From: Phoronis australis
Taxonomy: Eukaryota > Phoronida > Phoronidae
Reading direction: 5' to 3'
NCBI GenBank assembly: GCA_002633005.1
Contig: NMRA01000481.1
Coordinates: 248,001-312,000, forward strand
Length of the DNA: 64,000 nt
A model generated the notes under the pieces. It worked only from the letters and a program-made list of their open reading frames with translations, made no database searches and was not told the DNA's origin. The position numbers and the translations under genes were made by a program. Below are positions 11,532-22,300 of the stretch, piece after piece. How positions within the stretch are numbered: position 1 is the stretch's first letter; each line of letters starts with the position of its first letter.

Positions 11532-12863
11532 CATTAGGAACATAAATGTCAATTTCCACAACCATCCTTAGAGTGGTTTGGTTGACAAAAAGGCAGATGT
11601 CAAATAACGAAACTCAAAAACAGTAAAAATGGCCACAAGGTGGCGCAAAATACCTCGAATTTTACTGAAAACCGGATGATAGCATCACCTCACTAACAGA
11701 TGTCTAACTGCCAAATTTCATGAAAATCCGTTGACGATCCTTTAAGATACAGAGGTAAACGTAAAAAACTAAAATTGCCACAAGGGGGCACACTGGTAGC
11801 CAGATCCGTCCGAAAGTCGTCATCCTCTGTATTCAACTTCATATAAATACACCAGCGAAATTCAATAAAGATCCTGTAGAGCATTTAGGAGATACAGCCA
11901 TGGGCGCAAAAACAAACAAACAAAACTGCCACTAGCAGACGCCATAGTATTCCAAGTCATCGGAAAATCATCGTCCGCCGCCCTCTTCTCAGTAAGAACA
12001 TTTATGCCAACTTTCAAAATCATACCTAGAACGGTTTGGTTGATAGAACGGCGAAAACATTAAAAATGGCCACTAGGTGGCGCAAAGTACCCCAAATCTG
12101 TCCGAAAATGGGAGGATAGCATCACCTCACTAATAGATGTCTAATTGCCAAATTTTACGAAAATCCGTTGAGGACCTCCAAAATAACAGAGGTAAGCATA
12201 AAAAACTTAAAATTGCCACTAGGGGGCACACCAGTAGTCGGAGAGGTCCGAAATTTGTTGTCATCCGTTGTCACCTTCATGGAAACACATCTGTCAAATC
12301 TCATTAAGATCCTGTGAAAGGTTTAAGAGATACAGCCATGGGCGCAAAAACAAATAAAAATGCCAATAGGAGGCGCCACAGTTGTCAAAATCGTCGGAAA
12401 ATCATCATCAGTGGCCCTCTTCACAGTAAGAACATATACCGATATGCTAATTTTCAAAATCATTCCTAGAGCGGTTTGGTTGATAATGAATGGCGGACGC
12501 TAAAAAACAGACTCGAAAACAGTAAAAATGGCCACTAGGTGGCACAAAGTACCTTGAATGCATCCGAAAACGGGAGGATGGCATCATCTCACTAATAGAT
12601 GCCTAACTTCCAAATTTATGAAAATCAGTTGAAGACATCCGAAGATACAGAGGTAAGCGTAAAAAATAAAATTCCCACTAGGGGGCACACTGGTATTCGG
12701 AGAGGTCTGAAATTCGTCGTCGTCCGTTATCAGCTTCATAGGAACACATCTGCCAAATCTCATCAAGACCCTGTAAGGGGCTTAGGAGATACAGCTGCAG
12801 ACGCCGGACAGACAGAGATGACGGCAATATGCGACCACATATAAATATGTGGGCGCATAAAAA
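11311..12863 (+). repeat. Tandem array of ~435-465 bp units with a distinct 3' tail
   Basis: A recurring marker, ATGGCCACTAGGTGGCGCAA or a variant, occurs near 11322, 11630, 12064 and 12528. Each full unit then shows, in the same order, GAAAATCCGTTGA, ACAGAGGTAAGC, a CACTAGGGGGCACAC block, a TCAAGATCCTGT block and GAGATACAGC. The last unit ends in a different tail, GACAGACAGAGATGACGG followed by a palindromic ACATATAAATATGT and GGCGCATAAAAATTAA. The first unit is degenerate and lies partly in the contig overlap. The array is non-coding and looks like a tandemly repeated core of a mobile element with one preserved terminus. Confidence 0.75.
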
Positions 12864-14508
12864 TTAACGCAAAACCCTTGGAAAAATTTCCAAATTCAGT
12901 GAATTGGGAACTTTATACTAAAAATAGCCAACAGATTCAAATGAAACTTTGAAATGTTGTGCTAGGAATCGTTTTTGAAGAGTTCCAGTTTTGCACAAGG
13001 GATTATAAAAATATCACATTTAAAAAAATCAAAGTTTGCATAAAACAAAATGAACCAATATTTCAAAATGCTGAAACACCGTCTTTTTTTCCAATTTCAT
13101 CTTGAATATTTACATCAAAAGAAACCTGGTCAACTTATCGTTGTTTTACAATGAAAGTATTTTATTTTTACTAAATGTTACTGAAAAGAGATAGTCATGA
13201 GACCTAATTAATGGCAAATTGGGAAAAAAAGTAAGAAATCAACACCTACAAGGTTTCTACTTTCAGAAAAAATATACTTTAACCGACTTAAAGAGGAAAG
13301 CCACCATTTTTAATCATACCTTTACTAAAAATACAGATCTCTGATTACCTTGGATATTTTTTGGCATAAATTACTTTTCGAATGCTATGTATTTACTATC
13401 CATGTGACAATAGAAAAACTGTGTTCAATAGCGTCGTGCTTGCTCAATGGCGATGAATGCAGAACTAAGACATGGGCCTTTTGCTGGGCCGATTACATCA
13501 TTTCCTGTTGTTACAAGGTTAGTAAATATGCACCAGAGGAGCAGTTACTGACACCGAGCATGTCTTTCCCAGAAAAGGCTAAAAGCATACTTGGTTCAAG
13601 ATCCTACGCCAACTTATTTTTTTGAGACCTACGTTCACCAAATAGAAAATAAAACTCCCACCCGCATCAATTCAGTGAAGGTTTAGTGTTTTTCTGAAAA
13701 GTTGCAGACTTAAAAGTGCATATTATAGCAAGTTTTGAAATGCCATGATTTGCCAAGCGATGAGTAAGAACAATCGCATATACTTTTTGCTCGTCTCAGG
13801 TGAATTTTCTTTTTTGAAAGAATAAGCGACTACTGACTCGAATTTTAAAGAAAACTCAACATCAGAACCAACTATGCCTTTTTGGCCCAACCAAGGATTT
13901 GTATTTTTACTAAAAGTAACATCAAACACGGATGCTGTCCGCATTAAGTACTACAATTGTGCACGCATTTGTCTAAATGCACAGACATGGCGATAACATC
14001 TCACAAAATCATAATAAAATAACTTCCTACTATGGACTGTTACCACTACCCACAATCCCAGCTACTCTGATCAATCAGTTTTAGTCACAGTCAATAGGTC
14101 TGGACGAAGTAACTCACCTCCGACTCTACTGTTTACAATGTCCGCCCATTAGACTAGCAGACCTGCACAGAAAAGTTACTGGTTTGACCATGAATCTATT
14201 CCATGAACCAACCCCTTGGCAAAGACCAACGTGTGCAGAGATGCAAAATGTATACAGAGCACGTACAACACTCTTATCTATTAAAATATTTGGCTACAAA
14301 TAAATGTGAATATTGCAAGATTACTGGCTGACAATTTGTACATAACTTAAAACACTGAGTCAACCACAGCTGCTTCCCAATGTCTCTGCGTTTCACAAAC
14401 TGTTCTCAAAAGCCCTCCAGTCCAGCTACAGCTGATACTACGTAGATAGCGTTCCTTTTGACACTATTAACTTTCAATACTGTGTAACTGAAGACTATGC
14501 CAATGGTT
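12864..14508. other. Intergenic, no gene assigned
   Basis: Mostly AT-rich. Two open frames, 13350-13625 on + and 13723-13944 on minus (73 codons), look mildly protein-like but have no recognisable family, splice context or partner exons, so they are not called as genes. No repeat was recognised. Confidence 0.4.
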
Positions 14509-14931
14509 GGTTGCATGAAACAGTCCCAAATAGGGACCCAACTAAGGTTCCCAAGTCTTTTTGCGTATTTGTGTCTTTATGGACTCACAGATGCAATATT
14601 TATCTACTGTTTCATCTTTGTTACGAGCTCCTCTTTGATTAATGACATTTTCTAATAATATTACTGAAAACTGAGCCCAGAGTTCATTGAAAATAAATAG
14701 GGACTCAGTCCTTACATTAGGGGGTGTTGCATGAAAAGATCCCTAATTACTTTCGATTACATTGACAATTCAACGTAGAGTTCACTCTCGATTTGTATCA
14801 AAGTCAAAAGTTGACTTAGTAATGAAACTAAAACAATAAGAAAGGGCAACTGATGTTTTCACAAGTCCAATAATACGCAGTAGATTTAGGGAACTTAGTT
14901 GAGTCCCTATTTGGGACTTTTTCATGCAACC
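14509..14931. mobile_element. MITE-like element with ~42-bp terminal inverted repeats
   Basis: The left end reads GGTTGCATGAAACAGTCCC and continues AAATAGGGACCCAACTAAGG. The right end is its near-perfect inverse, TTAGTTGAGTCCCTATTTGG then GACTTTTTCATGCAACC. The element is about 423 bp, has no open frame of note, and holds an internal partial repeat of the terminus near 14725. No clear target-site duplication was seen. Length, strong terminal inverted repeats and lack of coding capacity fit a non-autonomous DNA transposon. Confidence 0.75.
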
Positions 14932-14939
14932 GGACACAG

Positions 14940-15109
14940 GACGTAGCTCTCCAAGCTCCCCACATTCAAGTACGATCTACACACCTACACCTTGTAATCA
15001 CAGTGATAATTGTTTGAACACAACTCATTTGAACAGCCTTGGTGGAATATCGTCTCCACCCCAGGATTACAAGAGCAACGATTCCATAAGTTCAGTGTGC
15101 GAATTCTAG
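14940..15109 (+). CDS. Candidate terminal coding exon (Ser/Thr/Pro-rich), unidentified
   Basis: After a possible CACAG acceptor at 14935-14939, 56 codons stay open to TAG at 15107-15109. The peptide is Ser/Pro/Thr/Asn-rich (RSSPSSPHSSTIYTPTPC, later GGISSPPQDYKSNDS) and ends SSVCEF. Composition is more gene-like than its surroundings, as in the low-complexity tail of a regulatory protein, but I recognise no family and found no upstream exons. The only in-frame ATG upstream (14924) lies inside the right terminal repeat of the adjacent MITE, so a stand-alone gene starting there is unlikely. It could be the last exon of a + strand gene, or a remnant. Confidence 0.35.
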
Positions 15110-15976
15110 TCGTTTCTAAAACAAGTCACGTCTAAGTCGAATGATTGGAAAGCACTGATACACCTGGCAATATCACGATGGATGAATGACAAAACTGGAG
15201 TTTCTTTAGCACAACACGTTGCATTTTTTAAATTCTACAAATGTTATTAAATAAATACATAGCCAAGCAGTGACCACCTAGCACAAATCATATCTGGGAT
15301 GGTGCAACATGGGCCTGCTTCTCAAAAAGCCATTTAGCTTTTGATTAAAGGCTAGAATTTCATCTTTGCTGAAAACTACTCCTGAAAGTAGGGCACACGT
15401 AATGGACGATTTACGCCCAACTAAGATAACTTGCAGACCAGGGGTCCGTTTTGTAAAAAGGAATTTAAGACATATGTCAGAAATCTCAACTAATTAATGC
15501 TCCCATGTCACAAGGGTTGAATAACGTTTACGCCAATTAACTGTAAAGACAGTATCTGAGCAACTAAAAGTTATGGATCAATTTCGGAGCCCCTGAACTT
15601 TTGTTGAGGTGAGAAAATTTTTATTTTCAGACATAGTTGCGTAGAGTGTATAATAAAACTTCTGCCTCAAGTCTCAAGCCAATTGTCATTACATGGCCGC
15701 CAGTTTTAAACAGACAATGCATAAAACAAAACCTGCAAAAAAGACTGGAACTTGAAAACTTGTTTTTTTCATGGACAATGTAGAAATGTAGATTTTATGG
15801 TCAAGTATAGATTACTTAACCAGTGCCATTTGTGTACTAAAAATCCCACTTTTGACTCTGGCCCAAAGACATAAGCTAAATTTCTTTCTTGAGAAATAGA
15901 ACCCAATCACTTCTCTCCTCTCTCACTTTATGTTATACACACAATACAATTTATATACATAGCACCGTCATTAGCG
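15110..15976 (-). other. MOB2 3' flank, probable 3' UTR
   Basis: No coding exon seen. On the minus strand a candidate AATAAA polyadenylation signal lies at 15620-15625, about 350 bases downstream of the MOB2 stop. The end of the transcript cannot be fixed from sequence. Confidence 0.4.
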
Positions 15977-16320
15977 TTAACCTTTGCTTTGAGCACCACC
16001 AACAAGAGCACCATCTCCACACGCCGCGCTACACTCCGCCCCACTGGCGCCTCCAACGGTGTCCTCGCGAACCCGCTGTGACCTCATGAGGTCACTGAGT
16101 GCCTTGGTAAGATCGTTCAAACTCTCTGTGTCCTTCTCTTCTACGAGAGCGAACTTGTTTGTGAATAGAATAAAGTGAATGAAGAGTGTGTTGAGGTGAC
16201 CGTGCAGACAGAGTAGGGTGAACTCGTTGAAATGGGATGCGTACAAGTGAGCAAGCACGTGGAACAACAGGCGAAATATCTTCTTGACAAGCACCTCGAA
16301 CGATGACGGAAACGGATTGG
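15977..16320 (-). CDS. MOB2: MOB2 exon 5 (C-terminal core, stop)
   Basis: Codons 138-251 and TAA, after a TTCATTTCAG acceptor. It encodes the second half of the MOB fold with His162/His167 and the LHGHLNTLFIHFILF helix, then a tail (about residues 205-251) rich in Gly, Ala, Ser and Cys that is not part of the conserved fold. Confidence 0.93.
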
Positions 16321-19300
16321 CTGAAATGAAGAGGACAAATTGCAGACGCTCCTCAGGTCAGCAAGTGTTACTCAATCCGATGCAGAGGAGGATTAAACAC
16401 ACTTGACAACAAAACAAGTGACTGACAGAACCAGGGCTTGGAATGACCTATGACAAAAAAGAAGAAAATTTTCCAGGTAATGTATCTTTCAACAAAAATA
16501 GGCTTATGTAAAAGAAATATTTTTGTGTTGTAAAATTTATCTGCAAGCGATGTTTTTTTAAAGAATGTCAACTCAAACCTAGCCGGAAATGAATGTCTTG
16601 CAGCGCATCATTTACCTCTACATTATCACTGGCAAGGGATAACGAAGTTTTAGTTCAGCAATTCCACATTCAACAGTATTCTTCAATGTGCAAAACGACA
16701 TTATTTGAGCGCACTCACCAAATTTTGTTGGAAAGACAGTTTCATCGTTGATAGTTTTCTGTATGAATGTCATTACGTAATCAGTGTACTGAGGCGCAGC
16801 GCACTTACACTTCTTCCCTTTCTCGTCGAACCATAAATATTGTCTGAAATTCACAGCGACGCAAACGTCAAAATTTTAAAACTGACCAAAAACTTTTCAA
16901 TCTCTCCAAAGTTATTTCGACTTAGCCAACGCCAGACGTTTTTAATTTCTCAAAACCGTCTTACTAGTTTTCAGAAGCCAGTGGCTATGAGAATGGTACC
17001 AGGCAAACACTGACATTCTACCACCATAACAAATTAACAGGCAAAGTCTTCATATGAAGAGAATGTATAAGTGCAATCACAATGGATGAATGAACAAAAT
17101 CCAGCCTATAGCTCGAATGCTTTCGCAGAACTAGAGGTTAGCTTCTTGCGAGATAAGCGAGATCATGCAAGACCACAGGAGTGAAAGGCGAGTGTTTCAC
17201 GAGTAAGCTGGATTACAAAATGGCCGCCACTGATGTGATAGGTTAGCTAAGGCTGGAATATTGAATTTAGCAGAAAATTTATGGTTTGCTTTTCATTAGA
17301 GAAGGTTTCTCATTGAAAGTGTCTGGCAAGTATCTTACGATACAAAATGTACTCCATCTCATCAAAGAGAACATGCTTTTGCTACAATAACACATTGTAT
17401 TGTTCACTCATGTGTTTTTCTACATGTCCTGAACACTAGATTGAAAGACAGCAACACCATGGCTAAAGAATTCAGCTCCGTGACCTCAATACGACCACAG
17501 GGCACATCAGATGAGCATAATGATCAACACAAGAGCACAGAGACTCAACATTAGAGCACGGTGATCAAATGAACACCACAGTGGCTCAACACTCGAGCAT
17601 GGTGATCGAATTAAGAGCACAATGGCTCAACAGCTGAACATGGTGATCTAATTAGGAGGTCAGTGGCTCAACATTTGAGCACAGAGATCTAATTAAAAAC
17701 ACAATGGCTCAACACATGAGCATGCTGTTCTAATTACAAGTTCCGTGGTTCATCTTCTGACCATGGTGATGTGTTCACAAGCCAGGTGACTGAACATTTA
17801 AACACAGTGACCAATCTGAATACAGAGAAAGTTGAACACGGCAGCCTACAAATCACTACACAGTACGTACGTGTTTCCTGGCCCAGCCATTGATGAGCAT
17901 GAGGTGGTAGTACAATAGTCTGAGATGGCACCGTATAGCAGGTTGACGTGATTGAAGAAAGACAGCGCTGAAACAAGAAGTAGGATTCAGACGGCCCTGC
18001 ACTAAGAGGTTGACGTTGTTGAAGCAAGAAAAGTCGAGATGCACATACATAGGTCAACACTAGGTCTGACTAAAATTGAAAATCAATGAAAGACCAATGG
18101 TGTTCATTTCAATATCAATTTTAAGAAACAGGCATTGAAAATTAAGCAAAAAATGTTTGTCAGCCTACTGAACATCACAGAAATAGAGAAAAAACACATG
18201 TGAATAAATTTCAAAACATACCAACAAAATAAATATGGTTACCATGAACGAACAACGGAGTCAAGCATTGAAGTTGTTGTATGTAGACCCGGCATTTATT
18301 GAAGACTCCTTGATATACAATGTTCCTGCCCTTTAAGTGCAATCAGAATGGACGAATGATCAACATCCAACCTAAAGCTCGAATGCTTTCGGAGAACTAG
18401 GGGTCAACTTCTTGCGAGATAAGCGAGATCATGCAAGACCACAGGAGTGAAAGGCGAGTGTTTCGCAAGTAAGCTGGATTACAAAATGGCCGCCACAGCA
18501 GGGATGCGCCGCCAACTTGGGTGTGTATTTTAACCTCTGAGGTAACGCCTATAATATTTTGATTTAAAGGCTCTGGGGAAAGTGGAATATGTTCCTGGTG
18601 AGGTTTTTCATCACCACGTCGTCTTAGTTAAGTATGAGCAACCTTCATTTAAGGATTTCTCCGGACCATTTCTGCAGAGGGCTCTAATTTCACCTGTGCA
18701 GAGATACACGTCTAGGTGATGATGGTAGTGATGTGTTGCCAAGAACTCTCAACAGTATCTTAAAGGACAATGCTGCAGTAATGTGGACTCATGGAACCCC
18801 TAGCCATTGCCACCAATGTCTAACCACAGGTGAATGGGCCAGAGTCATACGAAAGCAGCATATGGGGAAGACGCCCACATTAAACACTAGCACAGCCAAT
18901 TCAAGTTAAGCTGGACATTCAATGACGCCAATTTCTGGGCAACTTATGTCTACTGACTCCACATTTTCACCACACGACAAATTTTTCCACATGACAGAAA
19001 AATTATTGAAAGTTAAGGGCTGCAAATCACCACATAAACTATAGAGAGGTGCAGCTCACAACAAGACAAAATTTTAGCATTCTGTAATCAACAATTGGCA
19101 ATTTCTCAGAGACTCTAATGTCATTTGGGAAAAAATCAGTCTACATGGGGCTCTTATTTTTTGGCTTTTGCCAAGTTGTAGACAGATTTTTTAACTTTTA
19201 GCCTTAGTTTGATTTCGTGAAACATGCTAAGTCATCAGTAGACCCATTTTAAATGGCCTAATGACTTAGCCTGTTTCACGAAATTAAACTAAGACTAAAA

Positions 19301-22300
19301 GTCAGAAAATCCGTCTACAACACAAAGTCAAAGGACAGAAGAAACCTGTAGCCTGCTTGAAAGCACGCTAAAAGTCAAAGCCAAAAAAAACAACTTTTGG
19401 CTATTCGTAGACAGATATCTTGACATTCTGCTAAAGTCAAAAAACAAAAACCAATGGACTTAGATAATCAGGCCCACGGGAAAATATTTAATATGCGCCC
19501 CTAGTAAATCCCATGTTGCCTACCAGACGTTGGGCTGACCTTGATTTTGAGTATACAGCGGCACCCTACCATTAAAATGAAGAGAACCACCTGGTTCCAT
19601 TCATCTGATCTTGAAGAGGGACAGTTTGCATCATATTCAATTCAACATTTACCTTTATAAGGTCAAGCGAGTTTATTTAGTCAATTACCTACAAAACTAT
19701 AAACTTAAAAGTCAATAAAGTATATATTTTTATAACAGTAGAAAGCCCATATAATTTAATTTAAATTTAGACATTACAAATCTTCCAATAATTGGATCAC
19801 GTGATGGTTTCTTTTCAGCAAAAAGAAAGGCACATCTTAATAGCAAAACAATGATATCAAAACAGGATCAAACTATACTTCACAAAATGCTCAAAAAGAA
19901 GTCTCAAAAGCGCTGTTGCATTTTAAATTCTAAAACATCATTTCATTTTTGTTTGATGCAACTTTGATTACTTTCATTAAAACCACGAAAGTCCTATCAG
20001 TTGGAAGCTCCTCATGTAAAAACGAAACATTCTAAAAACAATTCCCAACAGAGTTTCCGAGATAAGGGCACGAAACATGGTATCCAAAAGTTTGATAAAA
20101 ATCCGATCAGTCATTTCTGAGGAACGACATTTTCCTATGGTAATACAAATCCGATCAGCCATTTCTAAGGTACGACATTTTCCTATGGTAATACAAATCC
20201 GATCAGCGATTTCTGAGGTATGACATTTTCTTGTGGTAATACAAATCCGATCAGACATTTCTGAGGTACGACATTTTCCTATGCTAATACAAATCCGATC
20301 AGCGATTTCTGAGGTATGACATTTTCTTGTGGTAATACAAATCCGATCAGACATTTCTGAGGTACGACATTTTCCTATGGTAATACAAATCCGATCAGCC
20401 ATTTCTAAGGTACCAATTTTCCTATGGTAATACAAATCCCAACAGCCATTTCTGAGGTATGACATTTTCCTTTGGTGATACAAATACGATCAGCCATTTC
20501 TCACGTACGACATTTTCCTACAGTAATACATGACCAAAAACTTACTATGAGTGGCTAGCCATTCGTTGCGATCCAGCTCCGGAGGTAAGCAGGTTAAGGC
20601 CTCCAGATTTGTCAGATCTACATGGGGCAAGGATACCTGGACCATCTCACTGTCAAGGTACTGCTTGTGCTCCTCCGCTGCCGGAACCAGCGACTCTTTA
20701 TCCTTACGCCGGCCCTTCCTGTAATGAAACAAAACACAAAGGTCAAGTGAAGAATGGAAAAATATAAACCCCATCGCCTTAACGAATATGCCATGTTTGT
20801 TTGGGTTTATGTTAAAAAACCAGGAGTGTGGTAAGCCAATGGCACAACAAAGTAAAAGTGGTCAAAGTGAAATTGTTGAAATTTAAGGGTGGGCGATCAG
20901 CAAAATGTTGACGGTCAGCTGAATGTGGGCGTCAGCCTGAATGTATACAGTAAATTTACAGCAGATATGCAGGCATAATTTGGGAGAATTCACAGGTGAC
21001 ATATATTTTCCCTATGGTTGCGTACTCCAGAGTAACACGCCAACTTCAAGCAGTGATACAGAGAAGGATGAAACCATCCACACAAAGCTGGTTGAGCAAT
21101 TTCAATCCTGGGAAAAGGTGTTAAGCAAATACCACTGACCACATTCATCAATGTCATGAAACAAAAACTTAACCCAGAGTAAACGGTAAACTGGCATTCA
21201 CAGACAACCAGTCTTGGCATGCCATCACCTCAGAATCTAGGTAAACGAGAGAAAATCTTTTCAACTAACATTTCAACAGCATCAACACATTTCCAGTCCA
21301 AGTTTGGACGCCAGTCTTCACGTAGTTCATATGTTCGTATATAAAACACCACCATGAGAAAGTTAAGTCAGCCTGAACGTTTAAAGAGATAGGAGAGAAA
21401 GGTTTTGACCTTGGACTCAACATGGCCTTTTTCTGGAGATTAACTTGAGACAAAACTGCCGCTACAAGATGAATGTTTCAAATTAAATGCCATTTGTTAG
21501 GACACAGACTGAGGACCCGATAGCCTATATCACACAAATTACTCATTTTCTGGTCATTACGGTATAGACATCTGCTAAAAAATAGCTTTCTATAGGTATG
21601 AAACAATCAATGGCGCTCTTTAACAAAAACCAGAACACAGCCTTTAGTCTTTAGGACAAGACCTTTAAATGCCTATACCTAGTGCAGTTAAAGCGCATTA
21701 TATGGATCCTTTGACAACTAAGTGTTCTTCATAATTCATATTACTGACGATAATTGTTCGTGAACATTTAGCATACAATATGACGGACACACTGCAATTA
21801 CATTTTGTTGAATTTCTCAATGAAAATGTACAGCATAGCAATTCTTTCTCAAACAATTAAAGAATTATGGAGTTCAAACGATCAGTATCACATTTTTGAT
21901 TTTTGTCTCAATTCCAGGGCTCACATAGGACTGAAAAAGTATAGTAAACTTGGATTAGTCAGGGATGTGCAAGCCCAATTTCGTTACTCCAAATGTCAGC
22001 AGTACGGTTTTTCTAGATCATGCACTCAGCAGTTGGACTTTGCCTTACACGGACATATTCTCGCATATTTTGAACAAAGCTAAGATTCAAATTCAATGCT
22101 CATTCACAAGCTTGTTATGGATGACATCCCATCTGATTGCACACACTGGTTATCAAAACAGACACATTTTATTCTGTCCCCACAACAGAGAGTGTCCCAA
22201 ACGAGATAAGCCAGCGACCCTTAGGAAAGGCTATATCATGTTTATCTATACACAAACCTATATACAGGACTATATAGACAGATACATTATTCTTTGATAA

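Larger units (their letters stand above)
16844..17870 (-). other. MOB2 intron 3
   Basis: Holds one copy of the 160-bp direct repeat (17071-17230) and a degenerate ~41-bp minisatellite (about 17500-17830) that lies just inside the intron from the exon 3 donor. Confidence 0.7.
17968..20545 (-). other. MOB2 intron 2
   Basis: Contains the second 160-bp direct repeat (18337-18496), a foldback element (19176-19322) and the 48-bp minisatellite next to the exon 2 donor (20101-20530). The rest is AT-rich with no recognised gene. Confidence 0.7.

Noticed and set aside
13723-13944. 73-codon minus-strand open frame that looks somewhat protein-like
   Set aside because: AT-rich, preceded by an in-frame stop, with no recognised family or partner exon. 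Frames this long occur often by chance in this window.
19977-20483. 168-codon minus-strand open frame with a repeating 16-residue motif
   Set aside because: It is the 48-bp minisatellite read in a frame that cannot meet a stop because 48 is divisible by three. It lies in a MOB2 intron and has no splice or start support.
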